Assembly (NCBI GenBank): GCA_004558105.1 | Contig: SFEB01000017.1 | Coordinates: 1 to 21,670, forward strand | Source of the DNA: Clostridiales bacterium | GTDB taxonomy: Bacteria; Bacillota; Clostridia; Christensenellales; CAG-314 | Direction of reading: 5' to 3' | Length of the DNA stretch: 21,670 nt | Shown: piece by piece, positions 7,452-14,935 of the stretch | Layout: each line of letters starts with the position of its first letter | Position numbering within the stretch: position 1 is the first letter of the stretch | Notes under the pieces: model-generated | Databases searched by the model: none | Seen by the model: the letters and a program-made list of their open reading frames with translations, nothing else | What the model was told of the DNA's origin: nothing | Translations under genes and position numbers: made by a program

Positions 7452-7799
7452 ATGAAAGGAACGAAACATTGGTTGAAAAGAATTTTCAGCGACCCCTTTG
7501 ACGTTTGCGACAGGCTGAAAAGTATCGACGACGGGTATTTTGTCGTATTTAACGTTAAAAGAGACAGATACGAGGTGCACAACAACAGACAAACCGACAC
7601 TTTTTGTTTCGTCGTACCTTACGACAAACTGGACAGTCGTACGGTTGACTATTGTCTTAAAACGCGCGTACAGAACGTCGATAAACTGATAAAAGAAATG
7701 GACGAGCAAAACGCGGCGGCAGAGGCGGAATTGGTACGGCGCGAATACGAAGCGTCCGGGGAAAAAACGGAAAGAATTGTTTGGGAGAGTAAAAAATGA
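7452..7799 (+). CDS. Small conserved phage protein, function unknown
   Basis: The true start is ATG 7452 (115 residues) because AGGAGG lies 6 bases upstream; a longer frame from 7413 would begin at the capsid hairpin and has no ribosome site. The core (DGYFVVFNVKRDRYEVHN ... FCFVVPYDKLDSRTVDY) is a pattern I recognise as common beside capsid genes in Firmicutes prophages, without an assigned role. The C-terminal third is a charged helix (DKLIKEMDEQNAAAEAELVRREYEA). It lies between capsid and adaptor, so a minor head or connector protein is likely. The stop is ATGA-overlapped with the next gene. Confidence 0.7.
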   Translation: MKGTKHWLKRIFSDPFDVCDRLKSIDDGYFVVFNVKRDRYEVHNNRQTDTFCFVVPYDKLDSRTVDYCLKTRVQNVDKLIKEMDEQNAAAEAELVRREYEASGEKTERIVWESKK

Positions 7800-8368
7800 C
7801 GGTAAAAGAAATAGTAAAATTGTGTTCCGATTTGTTGCAATACGACTTTGACGAAAGACTGTTTGACGAAAGCGCGGACGAAAACGTTTACAGGCAGGCG
7901 GCTGATGCGGACAAGCGTTTTAAACTGTTGAGTCAATGCGTGGGTTACTGTGAAAAAGAGTTGGCTTGCGATTATTTTCCGTTGACGGCGTCGCAGTTTT
8001 TTGAAAAAAATTCGGCGGATTTCACCGAGTTCGAGCGTCACGTGCACGAGGTGAGAAAAGTCAAGGACGGCGACGGCGATTCCGTGGATTTCGTCAATAC
8101 TCCCGACGGCGTGGTTGCAAATACACACGGGTGTATGACGGTAGAATACTCTTACCGTCCCGAAAAAAAAGGTTACGCCGATCGGTTGGAAATCGGCAAC
8201 AGCAAGGTTGACGAAAGACTCGTTGCTTACGGCGCGATTGCGGAGTATATGTTTTTGACCGGAATGTACGACGAAGCGAGCATGTGGGACAAGCGTTATA
8301 AGGATTTGATTCAGACTACTTTGTATCCTAACAGAAGCATACGCATACCTCAAAGGAGGTGGGAGTAG
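7796..8368 (+). CDS. Putative head-tail adaptor (connector) protein
   Basis: The protein has 190 residues and starts in the ATGA overlap; the GGGAG site is about 8 bases upstream. It is mostly helical at the N-terminus (TVKEIVKLCSDLL) and has a helical end (DERLVAYGAIAEYMFLTGMYDEASMWDKRYKDL). Between these lies a small beta segment (CMTVEYSYRPEKK) near residue 115. This layout is what I know from adaptor proteins that dock under the portal in gut Firmicutes phages, corresponding in position to P22 gp4. It shows no lytic transglycosylase motif. The family assignment is by pattern and position only. Confidence 0.6.
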   Translation: MTVKEIVKLCSDLLQYDFDERLFDESADENVYRQAADADKRFKLLSQCVGYCEKELACDYFPLTASQFFEKNSADFTEFERHVHEVRKVKDGDGDSVDFVNTPDGVVANTHGCMTVEYSYRPEKKGYADRLEIGNSKVDERLVAYGAIAEYMFLTGMYDEASMWDKRYKDLIQTTLYPNRSIRIPQRRWE

Positions 8369-9853
8369 GTGTTTTTCAGGAAACCCCTTCCGGTAAAGCG
8401 AGGCGCATCAAGGCGTATTACAATATCCAATTTTGCCGGCGGAATCGATAGCGTGTCGGGAGACGATTTCGTAGGAACTTCTACTTCCAGGCTAAGTTAC
8501 AACGTTAACGGCGAAAGCGGAGTTTTGCGAGAAAATAACGGCGTACGGGTGTTTAGCCTACCGCTTGACGGAGTAGAAACGCCCGTTACCGCCGAGGGTA
8601 AAAAAATAAAGAAGGTATGGTATTTCAGACGTTTTGATTCTGAAGCAAACCGCGCTGACGACCGTATACTTTTTCTCAGTTACGACAACCACTTGTACGG
8701 CGTGAGTACCTCGGGCGGAAAGGTGGAAAAGATAACGGAAACCGCTTTTTGCGAAGAGCCGAAGGCGGTAAACTACCGATTAAAGGGCAAGGACGTGATG
8801 ATTTTTTGTTCTGCTGCCGACGACATGAAAGTTTACGACGGAAATACACTTACGGTTGTGGAAAACGCTCCGAAAGTTGATTGCGCATGTCTGCATTACG
8901 ACAGACTTTTCGTCACGACGTTAAACGATAAAAATACGATTATGTTTTCCGACGACCTCGATCCGACCAAATGGGAAGTCGGACCGGACGAAGCCGGCTA
9001 TATCACTATGACGGACGAGAGAGGCGCGATTGTCGGAATAATCAGTTTTTTAAATTATCTTTATGTATTCAGAGAGTACGGAATCAGTCGCCTGACCGCA
9101 TACGGGGCGCAGGAAAGTTTCAATCTCAATCACCTGTTTCTGACGACGGGAAAAATCGTCAAAGACACCGTCAGGGTGTGCGGTGAAACGGTGATTTTTC
9201 TGACCGAACAAGGCTTATTTCAGTTTGACGGCAGTAACGCAAAAAAAATTCTGTCAAATCTCGACGGATTGTTTGAAGGTTGCGACAACGGACACGCGAC
9301 GGCGGCGTACGTTAACGGCAGATACTATCTTGCCTGCAACCTGAATTTTACGGACGGGTTTAAAACGCAAAACGAGCGTAACGGGTGCGTTAACAACGCC
9401 GTTGTGGAAATAGACCTGTTTAACGGCGGCGTGAGACTTATGCGCGGATTGGACGTGGTTTCTTTGGCGGGAATAAACGGCGACGGAATAAACGACTTGT
9501 TATTGTGTAGCGGCGAAAAACAGCCCTGTTCCGTCTATATCGGTAAACTTGACGAAGGCGGAAAGTTTTTCGACAAAAATTCACTCAAAGTCTGGGTTTG
9601 TCCCACGACCGACCTCAATAATACCGTGGGCAGAAAACAACTGATTGACGTTACTTTAACTACTAAAGAAAACCTCACTATGATCGTTAAGGTTGACGGA
9701 GTAGAACATTTTTACGACGTTATAGGTCAGGAAAGAGGACAACGGGTAGCAATTAATCTTTACGGAGAAGATTTCGGCGTGACTTTTGTAGCCGATACGG
9801 AAAAACTTTGGCTGAGCCGTCCGCAGTTTACTTATAAGGAGTACGACAGATGA
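8369..9853 (+). CDS. Beta-propeller tail nozzle/stopper protein (P22 gp10-like)
   Basis: The protein has 494 residues and starts at GTG 8369: the perfect AAAGGAGGT (8352-8360) is 8 bases upstream and no ATG is placed as well. The start abuts the previous stop. Repeated WD-like beta sheets (VWYFRRF, ILFLSYDNHLYGV, DRLFVTTLNDKNTIMFSDDLDP near residues 175-200, LYVFREYGISRL) indicate a propeller of the kind found in P22 gp10 and T7 gp12. Such proteins form a ring below the adaptor and close the DNA channel or attach the tail. The C-terminus after residue 410 is a separate beta domain. Identity to gp10 is inferred from fold pattern and gene order. Confidence 0.65.
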   Translation: MFFRKPLPVKRGASRRITISNFAGGIDSVSGDDFVGTSTSRLSYNVNGESGVLRENNGVRVFSLPLDGVETPVTAEGKKIKKVWYFRRFDSEANRADDRILFLSYDNHLYGVSTSGGKVEKITETAFCEEPKAVNYRLKGKDVMIFCSAADDMKVYDGNTLTVVENAPKVDCACLHYDRLFVTTLNDKNTIMFSDDLDPTKWEVGPDEAGYITMTDERGAIVGIISFLNYLYVFREYGISRLTAYGAQESFNLNHLFLTTGKIVKDTVRVCGETVIFLTEQGLFQFDGSNAKKILSNLDGLFEGCDNGHATAAYVNGRYYLACNLNFTDGFKTQNERNGCVNNAVVEIDLFNGGVRLMRGLDVVSLAGINGDGINDLLLCSGEKQPCSVYIGKLDEGGKFFDKNSLKVWVCPTTDLNNTVGRKQLIDVTLTTKENLTMIVKVDGVEHFYDVIGQERGQRVAINLYGEDFGVTFVADTEKLWLSRPQFTYKEYDR

Positions 9854-11037
9854 GTGTGAGACAATCGGTATTCAACGACGATTTCAGACAAAATATACTT
9901 GCGGTAACCGAGGGAGAGCGTGAACGTACGGAATTGTTTGTCGACGACCTGACCGTGGAGAGCGGCGAAAACAAGGTTAAAAGCGTCGCATTTGACAAAA
10001 ACGGAATGGGACGGGTTCAGGTAAAGTTCGCTTGTTGGGGTGTAGGCAGGGTAAAAATAAGATTATTGTTGGACGACGTGGTTTTTGTCGAACGGTACGT
10101 TGCCAACGTTGACGGATTTAAATCGGTAACGGTGGACAAAAGCCTTTTCATCACCGCAGGCAGGCATGCCCTGACCTTATCGGTAGACGGTATCGACGGC
10201 GGAAGCTCTGTAAAAAACGCTTCTTTTTTGCTTGTAGGCAGCGGAATTAGGAACGTTTTCAACCCCTATGTGTGGTACGAATTTGCAAACGGCAACGATT
10301 ATTTAATAGAAAGGTCTGAAGAGGACTTTTATCTTCTTAAAAACACCACCGACAAGGCGGACGGCGTAAAAATAACCTTTTCCGATCAACCGACGCCTCA
10401 AAAAATCAAGTTGAAGCATTACGGCGACAACTGTTACGCTTTATTTAAAACCAACGAAGGGACGTGGAATATAGCGGAATTCAACGTTAGCACCGCAAAA
10501 GTAGGAGAAAGCGTTGAGCTTGTGCGGGCAAACGACTGTGATTTCAGTTTTAAGGGAGCAGATTGCGGCGAGTTGTATTTTGTGGCGGTAGGAGAGTTGT
10601 ACCGTGCAGTCGTGGGTAGCGTTTTTACCGCCAAAACGCAAAGCGCGCCGACAAAACTGGTTTTTGAAAAAATCAGACAAAAGGTCAGGGGCGTATATGT
10701 GAGTCCGGATGAGTTTGACTCAACCGGAAATTATCTCGTCGTATGGGGGACGGGTGGAGTTGTAGCGGCAAAAACGGCTAAAACGGGTAGCGAGTACGTT
10801 ACTGAGGTTCTGGCTGTCGTGAACGAGCCGAATTGCAGGTGTGCTTACGCCGTGGACGGAGTTTTTTGTTTCGGCGCAATAAAAAACGGGCTGTTTACCG
10901 GGCGTGAACTGAGAACGGCAGACGACGGGATTACCGTCTCCGTAACAAAAAAACGGTATTGTTGCGCAGACGTTGCGGCGGTTTTTAACCTTGACGGATT
11001 TGTCCTTTACGACGACGGGAAGTATATATTTATTTAA
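9850..11037 (+). CDS. Beta-rich phage virion protein, unknown function
   Basis: The protein has 395 residues, in an ATGA overlap with the propeller gene. Almost the whole chain is short beta strands. Residues about 30-135 look like an immunoglobulin- or jelly-roll-type domain (VQVKFACWGVGRVKIRLLLDD, then FITAGRHALTLSVDG). A second half from about 150 shows repeated strands ending with a Y/F motif (DYLIERSEEDFYLL, ELYFVAVGELYRAVVG, FCFGAIKNGLF, FVLYDDGKYIF), which suggests another small propeller. I recognise no family. It could be part of the tail hub or a minor receptor-binding protein, but it has no collagen-like or tailspike repeats. Confidence 0.65.
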   Translation: MSVRQSVFNDDFRQNILAVTEGERERTELFVDDLTVESGENKVKSVAFDKNGMGRVQVKFACWGVGRVKIRLLLDDVVFVERYVANVDGFKSVTVDKSLFITAGRHALTLSVDGIDGGSSVKNASFLLVGSGIRNVFNPYVWYEFANGNDYLIERSEEDFYLLKNTTDKADGVKITFSDQPTPQKIKLKHYGDNCYALFKTNEGTWNIAEFNVSTAKVGESVELVRANDCDFSFKGADCGELYFVAVGELYRAVVGSVFTAKTQSAPTKLVFEKIRQKVRGVYVSPDEFDSTGNYLVVWGTGGVVAAKTAKTGSEYVTEVLAVVNEPNCRCAYAVDGVFCFGAIKNGLFTGRELRTADDGITVSVTKKRYCCADVAAVFNLDGFVLYDDGKYIFI

Positions 11038-11052
11038 GAAAAGGAGATAAAA

Positions 11053-11982
11053 ATGAGTATAAAACAGTTGGACGACGCTTCTAAAGCATATCGTGAATTG
11101 CTGGATAAAATGGCGTCAATAGATAAAAAATACAGTTCGACGTATCAGGAGCAGACTCTTGACGCGCCGGAAACTCTGGGGTTGGAAAAACTGACCTACA
11201 CGATGCCTACCGACGACGAGATTGCCGAAATAGCGAGGCAATACTACGCCGCAAGCAAGACCAAAGACGAGCAGAACGTCAATACTTCTGCCGCAAAGCA
11301 ACTTCAGTCGATAGAGGCAAAGGCGAAAAGCGTTCTCGAAAAAGCCCTTGAAGGGCAGACTAAGGTAGAAGCGGGAAGAAAAGAAGATTTAAAAAATGCC
11401 GATTATTCGGCGCAAAAAAGAAATCTGACCAACAGCAGCGTGCGGACCGGCGCTTTGCAAAAAGTCAACGACCTTGCCGACGCCGCCATCGCCACCCTCG
11501 AAAGAAATAAAGAAAATTCTTTGGCGGCGCTCGATCGGGAAAAACTTAACCTCGATAACCTCACCAAAGAGCAGTTGGCTGCGTTGGAGAAAATTTACGA
11601 GGAAAAAATTCTTTCAAAGATAGGCGAGTTAAAAGAAGACGCCGCCAGACAAGCCGACAGCGTCGCCAAGTATAACAATTCCGTGGACGAAAAAGAGGCT
11701 AATTACCAAAAGAGTTTAGCCAAGCAACTCAAAGACATGGAAGAAAAAGAGTGGGCGCGCGTGCAGAGAATACTGGAATTGACGGAAAAGTTGGGCGCAA
11801 CGGGCGTCGAACGGCAGAAGGAACGGGAAAAATACGAAGCGGCGAAACGAATTCTCGACCAATATCCGCCCGAAACGGCTTACGAGATATTGACGAGCAC
11901 CGCCGCTTTCAGCGACAATCTCGGCTCTTCTTACGATCAATTGAAGTCGTATTACAAAAACCTGACAGACCGTAACAAATAA
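11053..11982 (+). CDS. Coiled-coil phage protein, possible tail-needle or internal protein
   Basis: The protein has 309 residues, with AAGGAG (11041-11046) before the ATG. After a proline-containing start (LTYTMPTDDEIAEIARQYY), residues about 80-275 are nearly all Ala, Glu, Lys, Leu and Gln in heptad-like order with few breaks, so a long coiled coil is expected. The last 40 residues are helical and end in DRNK. It is the last cassette gene and lies where P22 carries the trimeric needle gp26, but no sequence family is recognised. An internal (ejected) virion protein is the other option. Translation ends 14 bases before a strong bidirectional terminator, so this is the true end of the operon. 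Confidence 0.65.
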   Translation: MSIKQLDDASKAYRELLDKMASIDKKYSSTYQEQTLDAPETLGLEKLTYTMPTDDEIAEIARQYYAASKTKDEQNVNTSAAKQLQSIEAKAKSVLEKALEGQTKVEAGRKEDLKNADYSAQKRNLTNSSVRTGALQKVNDLADAAIATLERNKENSLAALDREKLNLDNLTKEQLAALEKIYEEKILSKIGELKEDAARQADSVAKYNNSVDEKEANYQKSLAKQLKDMEEKEWARVQRILELTEKLGATGVERQKEREKYEAAKRILDQYPPETAYEILTSTAAFSDNLGSSYDQLKSYYKNLTDRNK

Positions 11983-11996
11983 AGAGAGTTAAAAAT

Positions 11997-12026
11997 AAAA
12001 ACACTCGTCGGGGCGAGTGTTTTTTT
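11997..12026. terminator. Bidirectional terminator closing the phage operon and rubrerythrin
   Basis: An 11-bp stem (AAAAACACTCG with CGAGTGTTTTT) and a 6-nt loop, with T-runs on both strands. It sits 14 bases after the last phage gene and 16 bases before the stop of the convergent rubrerythrin gene. Confidence 0.9.
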
Positions 12027-12042
12027 ACGCTTTTTTATTGAA

Positions 12043-12627
12043 TTAAAATCCCAGCGGAATTTCGATGTTACCCTGCGTTGCGTTGCATACGGGGCAGACT
12101 TGCCAAGCGTTTTGTCGTGTGTCTTCGTGGCCGCAACTCGAACACCGCCACATGACGGCTTTGGGGCTGCTGTATAGCGAGGATTTTTCGAGTTTTGCGT
12201 AGATTTGTTCCAGCGTCAGGTAGTGCTGGCGTTCTACTTCGGCAATGAGTTGAAATTTTTTGGAAATATCGTCGAAACCTTCTTCGCTTGCAATCTGGGC
12301 AAAGTTGGGATAGACGACGGTGGCTTGGGTGAGTTCGTCGCCGGCAATCATTTTAATCATCTGGGATAACGTTCCCGCTTTAAAAGGAAAACCGGCGCAG
12401 ACGTCCACGTTCGGTAAGCAGTCTTTGCCGTCGTCGGTGATAAAATTGAAAAAGACTTTGGCGTGAGACATTTCGTGAGTTGCGTGTCGGGTGCAGACGT
12501 CGCCTATGTTTTCGTATCCTTCTTCTTGCGCCTTTTGCTTTAAAATCTGGTATTTTGCGCCGTCCTGGCATTCGTTGGCAAAAGCAGTCGCGAGATTTGT
12601 CAAAGTATTACTTTCCTTAAGTTTCAT
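12043..12627 (-). CDS. Rubrerythrin
   Basis: Rubrerythrin reduces hydrogen peroxide with electrons from its own rubredoxin-type iron site and protects anaerobes in the cytoplasm. The protein has 194 residues. The N-terminal ferritin-like domain carries helix-A Glu 19, HEMSHA (51-56, ligands Glu 52 and His 55), AGDELTQA (95-102) and VERQH (131-135). The C-terminal rubredoxin domain has CSSCGH (162-167) and CPVC (178-181). One oddity: the usual Gly-Glu-x-x-Glu pattern appears as DELTQ, so the second Glu ligand is Gln 101. GGAGG lies about 8 bases before the ATG on the minus strand. It is divergent from spoIIID and convergent with the phage operon. I see no clear PerR box or sigma-A promoter in the 96-base gap. 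Confidence 0.93.
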   Translation of the reverse strand: MKLKESNTLTNLATAFANECQDGAKYQILKQKAQEEGYENIGDVCTRHATHEMSHAKVFFNFITDDGKDCLPNVDVCAGFPFKAGTLSQMIKMIAGDELTQATVVYPNFAQIASEEGFDDISKKFQLIAEVERQHYLTLEQIYAKLEKSSLYSSPKAVMWRCSSCGHEDTRQNAWQVCPVCNATQGNIEIPLGF

Positions 12628-12663
12628 ATATTTGTCCTCCGAACATTATTATCGTCGTTTTTT

Positions 12664-12694
12664 GTCATTTTAAACCTCTTTTTACCATACAAAT
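12664..12694 (+). promoter_or_regulatory. Possible sigma-E-type promoter for spoIIID
   Basis: CATACAAA (12686-12693) matches 7 of 8 of the B. subtilis sigma-E -10 consensus CATACAHT. The -35 candidate GTCATTT (12664-12670) fits only partly, with a 15-base spacer. In B. subtilis, spoIIID is a sigma-E gene, which supports the reading. No sigma-A promoter is evident here. Confidence 0.35.
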
Positions 12695-12723
12695 ATATAC
12701 TAAAGACTTTTTCGGAGGGAAGA

Positions 12724-13002
12724 ATGAAAGATTATATCGTAAAAAGAGTGACAGATATGGCGGATTACATAGTGGCGACGGGGTGTACGTTGCGCTTTGC
12801 CGCAAAAATTTTCGCCGTGTCCAAGTCAACCGCCCACAAGGACATGAGCGAGAGGCTCAGGCAGGTGGACGAAATCCGTTACGAGTCGGTGCGTAAGAGG
12901 ATAGACGTCAATCTCAGCGAACGGCATTTGCGCGGCGGCGTCGCCACCAAAAATAAATATAAAAAACTTCGTCGCATGCAAGTGGAGCTTAAAAAGAATT
13001 GA
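12724..13002 (+). CDS. spoIIID: Sporulation transcription regulator SpoIIID
   Basis: SpoIIID is a small DNA-binding protein that represses and activates mother-cell genes after engulfment starts. The 92 residues match the family length. The helix-turn-helix covers about residues 22-45 (LRFAAKIFAVSKSTAHKDMSERL), and the signature RHLRGGVATKNKYK (67-80) is the family's C-terminal DNA-binding part. GGAGG lies 4-5 bases before the ATG. It is a single gene, with a promoter for the next gene overlapping its stop. Its presence suggests sporulation potential, although some non-sporulating relatives also keep it. Confidence 0.95.
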   Translation: MKDYIVKRVTDMADYIVATGCTLRFAAKIFAVSKSTAHKDMSERLRQVDEIRYESVRKRIDVNLSERHLRGGVATKNKYKKLRRMQVELKKN

Positions 13003-13027
13003 CAAAATCTGCCGCATTTGATAACAT
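12999..13027 (+). promoter_or_regulatory. Sigma-A promoter for the thioesterase gene
   Basis: A perfect TTGACA (12999-13004), a 17-base spacer and TAACAT (13022-13027). The -35 overlaps the spoIIID stop codon. The start codon of the thioesterase is 28 bases past the -10. Confidence 0.6.
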
Positions 13028-13054
13028 AATAAAAAACTGAAAAGAGGTATTACT

Positions 13055-13444
13055 ATGTTAACTACGGGTATGAGTCTGGAACAAAAAATCGTCGTCACCG
13101 AAAAAGTAACTGCCGACAACTTCGGCAGCGGTATTTTACCCGTTTACGCCACGCCTTGTATGATAGGTCTGATGGAAAACACCGCAAATCTTTGCGTTCA
13201 GCCTCATCTCGACGAGGGCTGCGGAACGGTAGGCACCGCCGTCAATATCAAACACGTTGCCGCAACGCCGATTGGCATGACGGTGACCTGCGTTGCAAAA
13301 CTCGTTGAAATCGACCGCAGACGGCTCGTCTTTGAAGTAAAAGCGTTTGACGAGGCGGGTTTAATAGGCGAAGGCATTCACGAACGCTTTATCATCGACA
13401 ACGAAAAGTTTATGGCGAAGGTCAACGAAAAGAAGAATAAATAA
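13055..13444 (+). CDS. FlK-like hot-dog acyl-CoA thioesterase
   Basis: The protein has 129 residues; AGAGGT lies about 7 bases before the ATG. It resembles the hot-dog thioesterases related to fluoroacetyl-CoA thioesterase FlK, which hydrolyse short acyl-CoA esters. The segment PVYATPCMIGLMENTA holds Thr 33 and Glu 41, and NIKHVAATPIGMTV holds His 67. The spacings 8 and 26 are the same as Thr 42/Glu 50/His 76 in FlK, so the catalytic triad is complete. Members of this group in Firmicutes are common and their natural substrate is mostly unknown, so no fluoroacetate role is implied. It has its own promoter and a strong terminator, so it is a one-gene unit. Confidence 0.85.
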   Translation: MLTTGMSLEQKIVVTEKVTADNFGSGILPVYATPCMIGLMENTANLCVQPHLDEGCGTVGTAVNIKHVAATPIGMTVTCVAKLVEIDRRRLVFEVKAFDEAGLIGEGIHERFIIDNEKFMAKVNEKKNK

Positions 13445-13453
13445 TTTTTTTGG

Positions 13454-13479
13454 CTCGCCCGATTCGGGCGAGTTTTTTT
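13454..13479 (+). terminator. Rho-independent terminator of the thioesterase gene
   Basis: CTCGCCCG pairs with CGGGCGAG around a 3-nt loop, followed by seven T. Confidence 0.92.
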
Positions 13480-13548
13480 ACCGGTTTTTTACCGCTTTTT
13501 TTATTACCTACGGTTGACATATAATAAAAAAAATGGTAGTTTTACGTT

Positions 13549-14916
13549 ATGAAAAACAAGAAAATTAATGCGGAAATAATTTCGGACGCATGCGGCAAGT
13601 ACGGCGTTACCGTAGATACTCGCGACTGCGTGACGTCCACCAACAAAATTTTAAAGGCAGACGCCGCACGACTTGCCGACAGATACGTTCTGATCGCTTC
13701 CGCCCAGACCGAAGGAGTGGGGAGATACGGCAGAAAATTCTTTTCGCCCGACGGTTCCGGCGTGTACTTCAGCGTACTGTTAAAGCCTGACGGGGCGGTT
13801 GAAAACGTAACCAACCTTACCGTTGCGATGGCTGTCGCAGTTTGTCATGCGGTGGAAAAACTGACGGGAAAGAAGTGCGAAATAAAGTGGGTTAACGACG
13901 TTTTGATCGACGGTAAAAAGGTATGCGGAATACTGTCGGAAGGTGTTTACGATTCGGAAAAAGCCGCTTTCGGCGCCGTGGTCGTCGGAGTGGGAATCAA
14001 TCTTTTTAAACCTCACGGCGGCTTTGACGAAAGTATAGCAGGCATTGCGGACGGTATAGCGAAAGAGGGACAAATCGACGTCAACGAGTTGGTTGCCGAG
14101 GTTCTGAGCAACTTTTTCGAGGCGGCGGACGACCTTAACGGTAAAAAACTGTACGAAGAGTATTCCTGCCGTCTGGCGCACGTCGGGCGGAGAGCGGATA
14201 TATTGAAAAACGGCGAAAAAATCGACGACGGAATAGTGGACGGTGTGGAAGAAGATTATCGGCTCAGGGTAATAACCGACGACGGCACGGTTTTTCTCGA
14301 CAGCGGAGAAATAAGTACGCACGTTGCGGATAAGGAACGGAAAACAAGCGCAAATTTTAAAAATAAAGCGCAAAAAATATGTCTGACGGCAATATCGCTG
14401 TGTCTGGTTATCGTCGGAGCGTTTATAAAAATCCCAATACCGTTTTCGCCCGTGCCGATAACCTTGCAGTTTACCATCGCTCTGTTGGTTACGATGTTGC
14501 TCGGCGAGTGGTCTGCCGTCGTGTTTGCGGTTTATATAGCGATGGGGCTGATAGGCATACCCGTATTCGCTTCGGGCGGGGGGTTAAGTTACGTCCTCAT
14601 GCCGTCTTTCGGTTATATTATCGGATTCGTGGTCGGAGGGTTTGTTGCGGGAAAGATAGCAAATCCGTTAAAAACGGGGAACCGTCCGGGCATTGTCCGC
14701 CTTGCCGTGGCTGCGGCGGTCTTTATTGCGGTGGTGTATCTTATAGGCACCGTTTACGGAATAGCAATACTTAAACTGTACTTAAAGAGCGACGCAACCT
14801 TAAAAACAATGTTGACGATATTTATCTTTAATTCGATTTTAAAAGATGTAATACTCAGTATTCTTACGGTTTTTCCGGCGTACAAGACGATACCGCTTAT
14901 CGGGTTGAAGAAATAA
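13549..14916 (+). CDS. Biotin-protein ligase fused to BioY biotin transporter
   Basis: One frame of 455 residues joins two biotin proteins. Residues 1-262 are a group I biotin-protein ligase without the DNA-binding HTH: TSTN (29-32), GVGRYGRKFFSP (56-67, the biotinyl-AMP loop), KWVND (113-117), KVCGILSE (124-131) and a C-terminal beta domain. Residues about 275-455 are BioY, the S-component of ECF biotin uptake: FSPVPITLQFTIALLV (299-314), GLIGIPVFASGGG (333-345), GYIIGFVVGGFVAGKI (355-370) and about six membrane helices. The linker (DKERKTSANFKNKAQK) has no stop and no ribosome site. The ligase would sit in the cytoplasm next to the uptake channel and could attach imported biotin directly to carboxylases. 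The first Arg of the GRGRxGR loop is Val 57; the Arg equal to E. coli Arg 118 is kept (Arg 59). No EcfA/T genes are in the window. Confidence 0.92.
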   Translation: MKNKKINAEIISDACGKYGVTVDTRDCVTSTNKILKADAARLADRYVLIASAQTEGVGRYGRKFFSPDGSGVYFSVLLKPDGAVENVTNLTVAMAVAVCHAVEKLTGKKCEIKWVNDVLIDGKKVCGILSEGVYDSEKAAFGAVVVGVGINLFKPHGGFDESIAGIADGIAKEGQIDVNELVAEVLSNFFEAADDLNGKKLYEEYSCRLAHVGRRADILKNGEKIDDGIVDGVEEDYRLRVITDDGTVFLDSGEISTHVADKERKTSANFKNKAQKICLTAISLCLVIVGAFIKIPIPFSPVPITLQFTIALLVTMLLGEWSAVVFAVYIAMGLIGIPVFASGGGLSYVLMPSFGYIIGFVVGGFVAGKIANPLKTGNRPGIVRLAVAAAVFIAVVYLIGTVYGIAILKLYLKSDATLKTMLTIFIFNSILKDVILSILTVFPAYKTIPLIGLKK

Positions 14917-14935
14917 AAAAACGAGATATAAAACG

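Larger units (their letters stand above)
414..12026 (+). mobile_element. Prophage-like P22-type particle cassette without integration, lysis or replication genes
   Basis: The span runs from the putative SOS box to the bidirectional terminator. It contains terminase, portal, scaffold, capsid and connector genes packed head to tail with 4-29 bp overlaps. Both flanks are host genes (an unidentified protein; rubrerythrin and spoIIID). No integrase, transposase, repressor, DNA replication, holin, endolysin, tail-fibre or ejection gene is visible, and I found no obvious direct repeat that would serve as attL/attR. The outer limits are therefore those of the gene content, not of a defined excision unit. 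All reading frames are intact, which argues against simple decay. Confidence 0.7.

Noticed and set aside
13514..13525. TTGACA directly joined to TATAAT before the biotin ligase-BioY gene
   Set aside because: The two hexamers are adjacent with no 17-base spacer, so they cannot form one promoter; TATAAT alone may be a -10 with a poor -35.
13780..14373. Long minus-strand frame opposite the biotin ligase
   Set aside because: It is antisense to a gene with conserved catalytic motifs; composition typical of a codon shadow.
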